From contig NC_089767.1 in the NCBI RefSeq assembly GCF_040412425.1, positions 2,526,969-2,590,968 of the forward strand: DNA of 64,000 nt, in the 5' to 3' direction. Position 1 is the stretch's first letter; the number at the start of each line of letters is the position of its first letter. Positions 20,871 through 33,739 of the stretch are shown piece after piece. The notes under the pieces were generated by a model. That model worked only from the letters and a program-made list of their open reading frames with translations, had not been told where the DNA came from and did no database searches. This DNA comes from Macrobrachium rosenbergii (lineage: Eukaryota > Arthropoda > Malacostraca > Decapoda > Palaemonidae). The translations under genes were made by a program, and so were the position numbers.

Positions 20871-22104
20871 CTGAAAAATATTTGCTTTCAATCAATACAC
20901 GTACTTTTAAGTAAACAATTTCTAAAAAGCAATATGTTCTTAAAAATGCTTTATTTTTCAATACAAACCCCTAACGTAGGCTGCTTATTCTGTTTGTCAG
21001 AAATATTCCTGACAAAAAGCTTTTCCAAATGGTAAGGATGAATATAAGCATCTTATCAGGTACACTACTTATGTGTAGCACGATTCATCAAATCACAGCT
21101 GTCAACCAGCTTCAATCTTTGTTCAGGAGGCCTTTGACAACTGGAATATATAGGGCATGGAGGAGGGAAGTATAATTTATGTGTTTATTTATAAAATGAC
21201 ATTTTTATGATAAAATAAAGTTTCAAATATACTTACCCATTAATTACTTAGCTAAGAGTTTCTACTCGAACGGCAGCTAAATTTTGAATTTCGTGGTAGC
21301 AATTCTTTTGTTAGTGTAGTGGTGAGACCCCGCCCCACTTTTGGGGTAAGAGAGAGGAACAACATTGCCAACAAGTCAATTTGTTTATGCTAAAAATGTC
21401 CATGTGCAGGAGGAGGGCAGGCTCCATCCGTAATTACTGGTAAAAGTACATATAAAACTTTATTTTATCATAAAAATGTCATTTTTACATAAGTAACTTA
21501 CCCAGTAATTACTTAGCTGATTCCACATTGAAAGGCGGAGGGGAATCATGGACAATACAGAGGAGTTACTGAACAGAGAGAGTACAAAATTAAGCTAACA
21601 CTGAAAATGTGTCTGTTGTTCCTTCTGGTGAGAGAGCTGCTGCAGGTAGATACTGCCTCTGGTTGGCACTCATCTCAACAGGTAGCAGCATGGCGGTATA
21701 GCCATGAAGCACCTCTATTGAAGTGGGAAACTTTGCAGCAAAGGAGTGCTCTTAAGGCTGATGAAGTATAAAGCAAGCTTTGCGACAAAGGTGCTTACCG
21801 AAGGCTGACAAAGCATACATAAATGCCCCTGCCCAAGGGACAGTAGTGCAAAACACAAAATACTAGACAACAACATCATCTACACCAAATAGTTAAAAAC
21901 GTAAATTTAAAAATTAAAAAACATGACCACTACCCAACACTAAAAACTGGTGGGCACTCCAGGTACTTAGTACCCCCCCCAAAGCTCCCCTAGAACTCAA
22001 CACCATGTTCAAGGCGAAGAGACAGAAGTAAGGAAGTGATACTTCCTACACTTCCTCACCCAATACCATGCCAGCTAAGGACACAGGTCCTCACAAAACA
22101 TAGC

Positions 22105-22375
22105 GCTTCGTTGGCCGAGTCGGTAGAGCTTCAGACTGTCACTCGATGGGCCGGAGTTCAATTCCCCCGCCCGGCTGATGAAGAGTTAGAGGAATTTATT
22201 TCTGGTGATAGAAATTCATTTCTTGCTATAATGTGGTTTGGATTCCACAATAAGCTGTAGGTCCCATTGCTAAGTAACCAATTGGTTCTTAGCCACGTAA
22301 AATAAGTCTTAATCCTTCAGGCCAGCCCTAGGAGAGCTGTTAATCAGCTCAGTGGTCTGGTTAAACTAAGATATA
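22105..22375 (+). repeat. SINE E, full length, tRNA-derived
   Basis: The head GTTGGCCGAGTCGGTAGAGC is an A-box region and GGAGTTCAATTCCCCC a B-box region. The body contains GATTCCACAATAAGCTGTAG and CCAATTGGTTCTTAGCCACG; the tail is CAGCTCAGTGGTCTGGTTAA then AACTAAGATATACTT. About 270 bp. It lies inside DIRS element 1. A reversed tail fragment occurs at 14,993. Confidence 0.85.
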
Positions 22376-22509
22376 CTTAACTTTTTTAACCTCACAAAAC
22401 AGTAAGATCAGGCACTTCAGGGTGCTCGGTTGCTTCAGAACACTTGGCTGAGACAGGGCGCACAGCTGTTCACTCAGCGTAAAACGGGCATTCAGTCGAT
22501 CCAGGGTGC

Positions 22510-23367
22510 TTATAAGAGTAATGAAGCTGCTTGCGTGAAGCACGTTTGGAGTCCGATGGGGAGCGTCTCCAAGACGTAGAGGAGTGTCTGTACCCTCAAG
22601 TCCTGGTGATGAGAGGAGAAGTGCTCAGGACTATCCCACTTACTGCAAGAGGGCTGAGGACTGAAGGAAGTCTCCCTCAACCTCTTGCTGGGAAGATGTG
22701 GGGACTGGTCTCTACACAAAGATCGTCTCTTAAGTGGGCAATACTCGTCGGCAAAGCGCCAAAGGCGCCTCTTACAAGGCGAAGACTCCATCAAGCTTGA
22801 AGAAAGCCAGTGCACTTCCGAGACGCCTTTCCAACGCTGTCCCCAGTCACAACCTGGGATGCAACAGGTTGGACTGAGGGGGCGACTGCCCATGGGCAGA
22901 CCCCACTGACCTCTCTTGGGCTGCTGGTACGCCTCCTCCCAGGTAGCAGTGACCGTTGCCTATAAGAATAAGTGGGATGAGCAGCAGCCTCCTCCACTAA
23001 CACTTTATTTTTATCACTTTTCTTTTCTAGTTTGTCCATAAGGACATGCACTGACACCCTGAATTGGGCCACTGTACTAACTACCAAACATATTCTCTAG
23101 GTTGGTGAAGCGACTGGGTTCAGAAGTGTTAGAGCCAGGAGAAGGAGTAGGTGGTTTAGGAGAATGAATTGAGGCAGGACAGGAAGGATTAACAACAGGA
23201 GAGATAACAGGGATATCAGTATTGCTAGATTTAGGTGTCAAAGACTGACTAACTATTTTCCTTCCGGCTTTAGCAGCTGCCTTTCTCTTCCAGCCCCTCT
23301 CTAATTTAGCTAAATGTGAAGCTAATGTCTTCCATTTCTGTTCCCCCGCATTCCCTGCACTCGTCAC
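22510..23367 (-). pseudogene. DIRS 1 gag-like remnant
   Basis: Three overlapping minus-strand frames (23,367-23,077, 23,087-22,791 and 22,893-22,510). The first begins with EQKWKTLASHLAKLER, parallel to KKWKTLRSHLNKLNR in the gag-like frame of DIRS element 2. The second contains VEEAAAHPTYSYRQRS, parallel to VEEVVAHPADFPRQRS there. Frameshifts separate the parts. Confidence 0.65.
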
Positions 23368-25289
23368 ATGTCAAATCAATTGAACAAACCTGCCCTCTGC
23401 AATTGGTGCACAAGGTAAGAGTCATACGTCAATTTGGTCATTCGGGTATTGCAGCCTTTGCTGCAATACCGGAATCTAGAAGAGCTAGTGTCGGATATGC
23501 TTATCTCGCTACAAAGTCCACAATCGTAAAAAAGTCAAAATCAGGAGAAGTTACTACTAATAACAATGCCGAAAGGTTACCTTAACCAAATACTTCGCCA
23601 AATGGGAAGAAAACCAATGATTCAAAACCAAACTGCTTCGTCAACATGGTGTGTAGACTCTTAGAGTGGCAGAAACAAATTGACTTGTTGGCGGTGTTGT
23701 TCCTATCTCTTACCCAGAAAGTGGGCAGGGTCTCGTCACCTACACTAACAAAAGAATCACTAGCGCAGAATTCAAAATTTTAGCTGCCGTTTGAGTAAAA
23801 CTCTTAGCTAAGCAATTACTGGGTAAGTTACTTATATAAAATATACAATTCTATTCTTAAACAACAATTATTGTTATTATATACATTCAAATACAAACCC
23901 ACAACTTACTACACATGAAGCTTAATTTGGGTGGGGGGCTTACTACACATGAAGCTCAATTTAGGTGGGGAGAACAAAAGTTGTTAATTCCCCAAACTGT
24001 TAGTGGGGAGAAATGCATTCGATTAATGCATGAAATAAAGATGTGCTTAATCATACCAATAGTGACCTGTATGTGATAACCCCTGTACCAATTACAAAAT
24101 CAGAGGTATGTACAATGTTTAGTCCATTAGTGCCATGATATCTCAAGAGATATCCACACATGAAATGACTACAATTGTTCCTGGAACCCAAAAGGGTTGG
24201 GGCATAAGTCCCAGTGAAAATAAACATTTATGAGTAACTCCTGAATCCCAAAAAATTTAAGTCCTAATAATGTACAGTAACACCTTCAGTTATGTAATTT
24301 CACATTTCAGCTCAGTATAGAATCAGCACACAAATGCACATCCACACTCACAGGCAGCGCATATATTTTTTTTATATTTAATTATTCCTACCTGTAATTT
24401 TGCATTCATTACTGAATTCAACATCTTACAAGACCCCCTTAAAAATGACACTTTTATGACAAAATCGAGTTTTATGTATACCTACCAAGTAATTACACTG
24501 CTACTAGTTTCACTCGCTCAGCAGCTAAATTTTGAAATTTGCAGGTCGCACTGTTTTGTTTGGCTGGGTGACTAACCCCACCCACTTTCAGGGTAAGAGA
24601 GGAATAACTAGCAAAAGGATTCAATTTGTTGATGCCATAATGTTCATGTGAGGGGAGGAGGGAGGGCTCCAATCATGTAATTACTTGATAAGTATATATA
24701 AAACTTTATTTAATAAAAAAATTATTTTTTTATAAGTAAAAAAAATTTCATTTTTATTTAATTAACTTACCAAGTAATTACACTGCTGATTTCCACATTG
24801 ACAGGAGGTAGGATGCATGAACAAATCTACCCCAAAACATTAATAATGGTAATGAATTTGAGAATAGAAAAGATTGCTAGCATTAAAAATGCCTGTTGTT
24901 TCCTTACCTGATAAGGCAGCTGCTGCAGGAAGGTACTGCCTCTGTTGGCACTCTCCTTATCATACAGTGGAGTGGTGGTATAGCCGAGATTCGCCTACTA
25001 TATTAGTGGGTACCTTATAGCAAGGATGATTCCAATTGCTGACAAAGGTAACTAATGTGCCCCTGCCCAGGGAGCAGTACAGAAAATACAACAATAAAAT
25101 AAATGTCACCTAATACCATAAAGTTAAAAACCACTGCCCAACCAAGAATGACTGGAGGGCATTCTGGTACACTGCACCCCTAGGCTCCTTTAAAAGTCTA
25201 CAACCTCAAATCAAAGCATAGAAAGTTAGGAAGGAATGCTTCCTATGCTTCTTCCCCCAACACCATGCCAGCCACTGAAAATGGACCCA

Positions 25290-26275
25290 AAGTACTGCAA
25301 TTATCGTAAACTGTTTCAATTTCCTTCAAATAATGTACTGCAAACACTGACTTGCATTTCCAAAAAGTCGCTTACGATATAGAGTACAGAGACATTATGC
25401 TTGAATGCCAATGAAGTGGCTACAGCTCTAATTTCACGAGCCTTCACTTTCCAGTGGAAAAACCCCAGTTTCAATCGAAGAATGGGCTTCTGAAATGAGG
25501 TCTCTAAGGAAGAATGCCAGGGCATTCTTCGAAAGTGGCCAAGAAAGGGTTCTTAACAGAACTCCATAATGTGTTCTTAACAGAACTCCATAATGCGTTC
25601 AAGGGACCACAAATCTTTGTTCTGTGAAGATAAAACATTAGATCTCTCACAGCACACAATACTCTCTACTCTCTCTCTTCCTCATTTGGACCTACAATTT
25701 CCAACAAACTTTTCATTACAAAGGAACGAGGCCACAGTTTGGAAATGGACACATTTTTGGCTAAAAATCATGAAGAGAAGAAAGAGACAGCATTCCCTTG
25801 GGAGAAGCCCACTCTTTTGTCAATTGCATGGACCTCACTGATTCATTTTGCGGTCACTAAAGCAACTAGAAAAACAGTCTTTCTAGTTAAATCTCTCAGG
25901 GAAATCAAATGCATAGGCTCAAATCGGGGCCCAGACAACCATTTAAGAACCACGTCCAGGTTCCATGGCACTACCACTACCTCCTTTTGTCTTGTGGTGT
26001 CAAACGATCTAATTAGATCTGATAAATCCTGGTTAGAGGAAAGGTCCACTCCCCTGTGTCTGAAGACTGAGCTTAACATGGCCCTATAACCTTGATTGCT
26101 GCGGACGACAGGTTTCTATCAGTCCTAAAATACAGCAGAAAATCTGCTATTTCAGCTATAGATTCTGAGAAGACGACACTCTGTGCTTTCTGCACCAGTC
26201 TCTAAAAATTGTCCACTAAGCCTGATATACTCTATCACAGGGCTGCTGCCTGCATTTGGCAATAGCTTGCAAAGC
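25290..26275 (-). pseudogene. DIRS 2 tyrosine recombinase, decayed
   Basis: The N-terminal part is open over 78 codons (26,079-25,843) with WNLDVVLKWLSGPRFEP and LRDLTRKTVFLVALVTAK. It then hits a stop exactly where the catalytic arginine is expected (ATAK-R-SE in relatives), continuing as SEVHAID...VGFSQGNA and FLAKN. The C-terminal catalytic box reads KVKAREIRAVATSLAFKHN (about 25,450-25,400). Relatives have HxxR here, so the His is replaced by Arg. With several stops, it cannot be active. Confidence 0.8.
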
Positions 26276-26280
26276 CAGCC

Positions 26281-28030
26281 TTAAAAACCCCTTCTTTCTA
26301 AGAAGTTTCCTATTAGTTTAAAGTCTGTCAGGGCCATAGTAGACAACCCCCAATGAGAGTGCAAGAAGTGGGGTTGTTTTAAAAGATGAGGGTTTTGAGG
26401 TAGCAGTCTCGGAAAGTCCACAAGGCGGTCGAGAAGGTCTGGGAACCATTCCTCTGTCAGCCAAAAAGGAGCAACTAGGATCACTGACAGATTCTGATGA
26501 GTCTGGAACTTGCTGATCACCTGTCTTACCATACTGAAAGGGGAAAAAGCATAAAGGTGACTGTTTGACCAGTCCTGAAGCATGGCATCAGTTGCCCATG
26601 CTAAAGGATCCGGGACTGGCAAGCAAAACGGGGAGATGATGGTTCCTGGAAGTCGTGAACAGGTATATGAAAGGAGCCCCCCACAACTTCCATAGTTCTG
26701 AGCAAACCTGAGGATCCAGAGTCCACGCTGTGGGTAACACCTGTTTCCGGTGGCTTAATTCGTCTGCCAGAACATTGAGCTTCCCCTGAATGAAGTGCTT
26801 AAGAAGCTTGACCTGAAATTGTTCCGCCCAAAGCAGAAGATCCTTTGCCGTCTCGTAAAGGGAGAAAGAGTATGTCCCCCTTTGGTTTTTGATGTATGAC
26901 AGGGCAGTCGTACTGTCGGAGTGCACTATGACCATCTTGTTGCATACTTCTTCCTTGAAAAACTGAAACCCCAGATGAACTGCCTTCAGTTCCTTGACAT
27001 TCATATGCCAATTTCTTTGGTCCAGGGACCAGGTCCCTAAAATTTCCTTGCTCCCCAACCTAGGTTCGACACATCTGATAAGAAGTCTAGGTTGGGGTTC
27101 AACGGAAGGAGGGATTTCCCTTGTGACAACCTTCCAAGCTCCACCAGCACAGGTCTTCTTTCATCTCGGGAGTCACTCAGAACGCGAACAAGTCTGGATA
27201 TTTTTTCCTGTTCCAGCTGATCCTTAAGAAGAATTGGAGCGGTCTCATATGAAACCTGCCCAGAAGGACAAACTGTTCTGTGGACAATAATGTCTCCAGA
27301 AGGCTCATCCATTCGTTGGCGGAGCATTGATCCAGAAGAAATCTGCTCATTGTCTTGAGGCAAGACTCTATTCTTTTCAGGGAGGGAGAAACCCGAAAAC
27401 TCCAAGAGTCCATTATCATCCCTAAATAAAGAATCCGTTGTAATGGAATCAACTGAGACTTCTGAAAGTTGATCATCAATCCCAAATCCTGGGCCAGAAG
27501 GGTCTTTTGAAAGTCCGCTGAACATTCTTCCTTCGACTGGGACAGAAGTAGCCAATCGTCCAAATAGAGGGAAATCTTGATTCCCATCAGATGGAGCCGT
27601 TTTGCTGGGGGAGAGAGAACTCTGGTAAACACTTGTGGTGCCGTCGATAACCCAAAACATAAGAGCATGGAACTGGAACACTTTGTTCCCGAACATGAAC
27701 CTCAGAAACTTCCCTGATTCCTGATGTATTGGAATGTGGAAGTATGCATCCTGCATAGCTATTGATGTCATCCAGTCTCTTTGGTAAATGAATGACATGA
27801 TGGTTCAATTTGTCTCCATCTTGAATTTTTGTCTTTTGTATGAAGACATTTAATACGCTGACGTCCAGAGCAGGCCTCCAGCCCCTAAAGCTTTGGGCAC
27901 CACAAAGACGATTGTAGAACCCTGGGGAGTTCATATTCTCTACCAATTCTAACACCCCCTTCTTGAGAAGAGACGACACTTCCTCTAAGAGGGCCAAAGA
28001 CTTCCTCGAGCCTTCGGAGTAAGCTGACAA
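26281..28030 (-). pseudogene. DIRS 2 reverse transcriptase and RNase H, frameshifted
   Basis: RT, minus strand: LLEEVSSLLKKGVLELVENM and SPGFYNRL (28,030 onward), RGWRPALDVSVLN, then DWMTSIAMQDAYFHIPIH, CFGLSTAPQVFTRVLSP and the active site SLYLDDWLLLS (YLDD at about 27,555-27,566). RNase H follows: SNLGWGA (the usual catalytic Asp before SN is Val here), NVKELKAVHLGFQFF, VHSDSTTALSYIKNQRG and NVLADELSHR. After it comes a downstream block, PLAWATDAMLQDWS...LYAFSPFSMV and LVAPFWLTEEWFPDLL. Frames shift at least three times across these parts. The motifs are typical of DIRS, not gypsy, elements. Confidence 0.85.
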
Positions 28031-28261
28031 GGTTATTGGAGAGCTGGCTAAAGGTAGCTTTTCTTTGAAGGGGATGGTATAACTGTCCCTCAGTATGTTA
28101 ACAATCCAGGGCTCTGTCCCCCACTCTCTCCACTTCTCCCTGAAGAGAAGGAACCTGGCTCCTACATAAGTTCAGGGAGGACTGAAATTCTCACTTGCAA
28201 GACAAAACGGGCTAAAGATTTCTTAATGGCTCTGGAGACAAACCTGCCAGAAGAGCGAGAT

Positions 28262-30446
28262 CTAGAGAAAGATCTGTCTGCTGCCATGAAAGGGCAGAAT
28301 CTGCAGCAGGGAGACTGTCCCGGAGGCATGAGTGGGCATCTCTTTAGGCCGCCTAGAGGATTGGGCAAGAAGACCTTGAGTACTCTTTTGAAGATCTGAA
28401 GAGATCTCCAGAACTGTAGCCTGTGGGAACAGGTGATGATGATCCAGCAGGGAAAACAGAAGGGCCGACATAATCTTTGCTAATGCAAAGGCAGATCTGT
28501 GAGAGGAATCGATCAGCCCAGAGAGGTCCCCCTTGGGGGAGTCAGAAACTCCCATAGGAGCTTCCCTGGTAGCATAAGAGAGCTGTCTCCTCTTAGACAA
28601 TCTAGGAGGGAAACTGAAGATGGCTCTACCTTGTTCCCTCTTCTCCGCTAGCCATCCTTCAATATCACTGAAGGCTTTCTTAGCAGAAGAAGAAAGCACT
28701 AAATTGGGCAGACTTGAAGAATCGGAAGTCTGTGACTCCATAAGAAAAGCAGACACGGGCGAAGAAGGAGCTGCAAGCGAAAAGAAACTTGGGAAGGTAG
28801 CTAGAAGATACCTTAGCAGCCACACATAAGCTGAAGGATGAATGTCTTGAGCAATAACCTTTTCTTCCTCGTCCAAGGATACAGGCGACAAAGCTAAGTC
28901 AGTGGAAGTTGGAATGACAGAGCCTTCATTAAAAGGCTCAAAATACTGTCAAGCTTGCTCTGAGTAGGGTCTACCACGGATGGCACTTGATTGCTGGAAG
29001 CGGGTAAAGCCTGAAGTGCGGGAGACTGAAGCACAGAAGAATGTCCAACTGCTGAGAATCACTAACAGCAGTCAGAGCCGAAGCGTTGGCAGCAGAAGCA
29101 CGACGAACAAAGACAAGGGCGCTCGGGCACCGACGCAAGTTCGGGTGCCAGTGGGCGCTTTGTCTTAGCTGGCAATCCATGAATCACTGAGTGGATGGGT
29201 GAAGGTGGGTGCTCGGGCGCTCTATGGCGGCCGAGAGAAGATGGGCGCTCTGACACAGCAGGACAAGAGGGAGCCAACGAGCATTGAGACGATTTTGGGC
29301 GCTTGGATGAAACCAGGAGTTTGGCAGTCAAGGGAGCTTCAGACACTGCGCGGCACTCAGGAGCCAGAGGAGTCTCGGGTGCATGAGGATGCTCAGAAGA
29401 TGTTTTAGATGAAGAGCACTTATGAGAAGCAAGAAGCTTGGAAGCCACACTCCGACTCTCTACCAAAGGACGAACAGAAGGAAAAAACCCTCCGGACTGT
29501 CCCAATGACTGCCAGACAGAAGAGGACTGAGAACAGGCTCCTTGAATTTCTTACACAGCACTGGAGGAGAACATGACACATCACCAGCACGCCTATTCAA
29601 AGGGTGTGATTCACCCAAAAAACGTCATTGGTGTCTGGGAGAAGACTCATCAGAGGTAGATGAACGACAATGCACATTCAATGATACGCCTTTGCACTTG
29701 GGTGCAACTTGGGATTCAACAACAGGTCCAACCGAGGGGGCAACAACCTGTGGGCAGATCCCACCAACCTCCCTTAGGCTGCCAGTCTGACTCCTCCCAG
29801 GTTTAGGGGAGTATGACACTGACCTTTGCCTAGGAAAATCGGCTGGATGGGCAACCACCTCCTCCACCAACACATCACTAACACTAGGCGCAATCAGGTG
29901 CTCCACCGACACCGCACTGGCACCAGGCGCTACTGGGCACTCTGAATCACTCTTATTGTCCATCAGGACCTTAACTGATGAGGCTAACTGAGCAATAGAT
30001 TCCACAATCATTTCGAACCTTTTATCGGTCTTACACTCGGAAGCGAGAGAGCTGGGTAAAGGAGCCGGTTGCATAGAAGAACTGGGTATGGGATCAACAG
30101 CAATAATAGGAACGTCAATCTCGATGTTAGCATTATCAATATCATGATCAACAGGAGATTCCTGACTAGCTAAAGACTTACTAAACCGTCTAGCTGTCGC
30201 TTTCCTCTTTTCATCTCTATTAAGTTTATTTAAATGAGATCTTAAAGTCTTCCACTTCTTACTGCCCCAGCCTATACATTCATTACACCTTAAATCTACT
30301 GACCAAATATGTCCCTTACAATCTATGCAATTAGAATGGGAATTGTAAGATTCCTTAGTCAAATGCATATTGCAGCCTTTGCTGCAATATCTAAAGCTAG
30401 TTGACCTTGAGTCTGACAATTGGGCAAACAAGTGAACTAAAGTCAC
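28262..30446 (-). pseudogene. DIRS 2 gag-like region, broken
   Basis: The largest frame (30,446-29,625, 273 codons) starts with a Cys/His cluster: YCSKGC, SNCIDCKGH, LRCNECIGWG, followed by a basic KKWKTLRSHLNKLNRDEKRK stretch. Next comes a Pro/Ser-rich part (29,505-29,062) with repeated ApExP and SERP-like pieces, then a helical C-terminal part (28,891-28,262). The position 5' of the RT and the zinc-like cluster support a gag role (RNA binding). At least two frameshifts. Confidence 0.65.
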
Positions 30447-30999
30447 AATCCAGTAAACAAGGTATAAGTCAAATTAATCAAAGTCACAACAAAGGAAAAA
30501 ACAGAGTCTAACTTCATCTAATAACTCCGAAAGGCTATCAAAACAAGAATACTTCACCAAACATGGTGAGAAATCAACAGGAAAGAATAATTCCAAAATC
30601 AGAGCTGCTGCTAAAGGTGATGTACAGCCATTAACAGGCAAAAACAAATTGAATCCTTTTGCTACTTGTTCCTCCCTCACCCCAAAAGTGGGTGGGGTTA
30701 GTCACCTAGCCAAACAAAATAGAGCGACCCCGCAAATTTCAAAATTTTAGCTGCCGAGCAAGTGAAACTAGTAGCAATGTAATTACTTGGTAAGTTACTT
30801 ATATAAAACTTACAATTTACAATAATTCTAAACAACAAAAAAGGGATGAAAAAATGAGACAATTTATACATAACTGCCACACCAGTTCTGAGGTGTTCTC
30901 TATCCCACACTACTGAGTCTTGGGTCTTCTCCCTTTACTTTAAGGATTTTGTTGCTTACTAAAAGGTACCAGTGTATATGTAAAGGTTTAAGATAAATA

Positions 31000-31680
31000 T
31001 TTCAAATGTGTACAAATTCAAATCTTGATTTTATAACCCCAATGAAGAGGTAGATCTATTACTGGATATTATTTTAGATTTATATTTGTTGACTCGAACA
31101 GTCAACATTTTGGATCAAAGAGTTTGTTGTTGGTGAATCACTACATGGTACTTGTATTTTTACTGCACTTATCATCATTATATCATCACAACGAAGAGTA
31201 ATAGGTGGTTGAGCACTTTTAACTTAGAAGAGTTTGCTAAAGATTTAAAAACCCCAGTGCATATTTTAAGTCGCCAATTGTGAACTGACTCCAAAGGCAG
31301 ACTGTATATATAACTGACATCCATAGTCAATAATACACATAACAGGTACATAATCTCAAGAGTTAGTCTGTCTGCTCCCCAATTTGAGTGAGCTAATTTT
31401 TTTAAATCAAATTTAATGCCTTGCTGCATGTAGCTTTTATACAGGCTGTATGGACTTTCTACTATGGACGTGTCACCCAAAGTTAAACTTCAAATTTACT
31501 GTTTAATTTATGGGTGTGTGATGATCTATAATCTTCAAGTCAATCTCTTAATTTTTTCCACTTTACATTTTTACAAAACTTAACTCTTGTGAGTTTTTCT
31601 ATCGAGAACTGAAAACCTACTGATGGGGCCCATGTGACCATTTTTACTATGCCATTACTGATGCTGCTGTTTTGTGATGA
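31000..31680 (-). pseudogene. LINE RT C-terminal fragment, same family as 15-19 kb
   Basis: The minus-strand frame 31,480-31,178 contains NWGADRLTLEIMY and LKICTGVFKSLANSSK, parallel to TWGADIDTLTVLY and LRICSGAFRSSPTSS in the LINE at 16.5 kb. Flanking non-coding parts (for example GTGTACAAATTC near 31,009) are also shared. It is strongly decayed. Confidence 0.7.
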
Positions 31681-33405
31681 TGCCAGTGGGTTTATGATTT
31701 ATGGTGACCCTGATTTATAAAACTGCTAATCCTTGAACCTTGAAGGAAAGGATAACATCCTAACTTGTAGCCTTTCAGATGCCCAAGAAGGCATGGAATA
31801 CAACAACACTTTTCTTCATATGGTTTCCCACGACAACATTTTTCTACAAGTGGTTTCCTAAGTGCTTAGTCTTAGGAGTCAGAAAATACCTTAATGCCGC
31901 TTGACCCTAGCCACTCAGTCTACTTGCTCCTCAGCACAATGTCTTTATTCCAACTTCTACATATTTAAGGCCCATTACACTCGGTACTCTTTGGAAAGAC
32001 TTGTTCAGGCTAAAGAGAACTCAATTAAGATGTGGAAACTATACAACTGCTGATACAATACACATCTTCAAAAGAGCCATGAGAGCTATCATGTTGGAGA
32101 ATATGCACTCATGTTAGAAAAAACTTGGGTCAGAATATGTCATAGAGACTTTCTTGGTTTTACCATAAGCCTATCAAAGAAATAAAGTAATTGTGGCTAC
32201 AGCACAGAATGAGGGTGGGGAATGGTTAGAAATATTTTTTAAGATGGTATTGCTTCATATATTTTTATATTGTTTGTAAGTTATATTTAATAACTTGCAA
32301 ACAATATAAAAATACACTACTATACATATACTGCAGTATCAGTATAGGTAGGGTATGTGTGTTTCTCTCTTTCCTGCTTTATATTGTTATAATGCATATT
32401 GAGATCTCACCTAAAAGTCAGTTGTATTTTACTGTATTGCATGTAATTAAATATTCACCTGTATATCTTAAATATTGGTAAAGTTTATGACCAACTACAT
32501 CCTGTACAGAAGCATCTTAGGACTTAAGGTTTGGTGGGTCAAAAATTATTCCAGGATTTTCAATTTTTGCGGGGAGCTGGGAACCAAAACCCGTGACATT
32601 TGCAAGACACTGTAAAGAAATAAATGTCATAAAAAATACAGTTTCTTGAAAAAAAATTTAAAAAACCCATCAAGTTACAGGCAGTACCATCATTCTTGGC
32701 CCCCCTCTTTTGCAGTGACCCCACATAACACCAAGAATGACTAACAGCCACCAAGAGTGTTTTGGACCCCAGAGAGGATCAGAAAAAGGAATGGTACTTG
32801 GATGGGGTCTATTATAAACACTTATGTTTCACCCAAGTTCTCCTCACTCTCAGACCTCAGTTTGGATGATAAAATATCATTTTAGATTGATAAAGTAACA
32901 TATAATTTAACATCCTGTTTGGTTCCACAGACTTTTCACATTAAAAGCAAAGATTGACATCTACAATGCTTGTGTGTTATCCTGTTCACTTCATAGAGTG
33001 GAGGGATGTCCTATTTATGCAGCCAACTCAAGACTATGTTTTCTTTTCCTTGCCTGAGAATATGCTTTAGGATACATTAGCCTCACAGACTGATAAACGT
33101 GGAAAAGTGGAATATAATAAACTCTGACCCAATTTACATCGAAATAAGAAAGACAACACACTGTTGGATATGCCAACTTATAAGAAAGAAAATACTATAA
33201 AAACACACAGGGTAGAAGTAGGTTGGAAAATCTCTTTTGTATTACTCCAACACTGTAAAGTATAATCTATATAAATGCAAAATAGTGATTTGGAAATCAT
33301 TCCCAGGGCAAAAGTCCCAAGAAACAATGAGTATCAGTGGGGTTATGGTGTTGATGAAGAAAGGTAGAGAGGGAGAGAGGAGAAGTGCACTACACAGTAT
33401 AATTA
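31681..33405. other. No gene recognised; one hairpin
   Basis: About 1.7 kb without a recognisable gene. It contains a 24-bp inverted repeat with one mismatch (arms about 32,261-32,284 and 32,290-32,313). A 64-codon minus frame near 32,560-32,754 has no domain. Confidence 0.5.
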
Positions 33406-33407
33406 CA

Positions 33408-33640
33408 GGCAGTCCCCGGTTATTGGCGGGGTTCCGTTCCTGACAGCGTGACGATACCGAAAATTGCCACTAACCGAAAATCGGTGATGATATAGCACTG
33501 ATACCTGGTTATCAGTGCCGATAACCAGTTATCAGCGATGATAACCAGGAATCGGTGTCGAAAATCCGGTTATCCCCATTTAAGCTAGACAAGCGCTGTA
33601 AAACCGGATGGCCGATAACTGATGACTGGGGACTGCTGTG
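33408..33640. mobile_element. MITE-like element with imperfect terminal inverted repeats
   Basis: The left end GGCAGTCCCCGGTTATTGGC and right end GCCGATAACTGATGACTGGG/GACTGC are inverted relatives. The inside is rich in GGTTATC/GATAACC palindromes (CTGGTTATCAGTGCCGATAA). It has no ORF. The ends resemble those of Tc1/pogo-type DNA transposons, but target-site duplications are not clear. Confidence 0.55.
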
Positions 33641-33739
33641 CTGGGAAAGCCTCGATTAGTGAGTATACTAAGAGCAGCAGTAGAGCTCCTGAAACAAATT
33701 TCCTCCCTAATGATTATACTGATTTGTAAAAAAATTTAA

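Larger units (their letters stand above)
21190..23850 (-). mobile_element. DIRS element 1, internally deleted
   Basis: Inverted terminal repeats: the left end (about 21,200-21,410) and right end (about 23,640-23,845) are reverse complements, sharing CTTACCCA.TAATTACTTAGC and GGCAGCTAAA. After the left repeat comes an inner hairpin (about 21,450-21,520: TTATTTTATCATAAAAATG and a repeated terminus), like the internal complementary region of DIRS elements. RT, RNase H and recombinase genes are missing; only gag-like sequence remains. At 2.66 kb it is under half the size of the related elements at 24 and 36 kb. A SINE sits at the deletion junction. Confidence 0.75.
24465..30815 (-). mobile_element. 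DIRS element 2, full length but decayed
   Basis: About 6.35 kb. The inverted terminal repeats are at about 24,478-24,640 and 30,615-30,800 (ACCAAGTAATTACA.TGCTAC, TAGTTTCAC, AACCCCACCCACTTT). An inner complementary region at about 24,680-24,800 repeats the terminus in both orientations. The minus-strand gene order is gag, RT-RNase H, tyrosine recombinase, the order expected of DIRS-type retrotransposons, which integrate with a tyrosine recombinase instead of an integrase. The whole element lies in the ZPR1 intron, in the same orientation as the host gene. Confidence 0.85.

Noticed and set aside
20673..21035. 120-codon plus frame
   Set aside because: It is the antisense shadow of the ZPR1 exon and its upstream intron.
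26994..27227. Plus-strand frames inside DIRS 2
   Set aside because: They are antisense to the RT and RNase H coding sequence and have no domain.
33408..33640. Autonomous DNA transposon
   Set aside because: At about 230 bp with no coding capacity it can only be a non-autonomous MITE.
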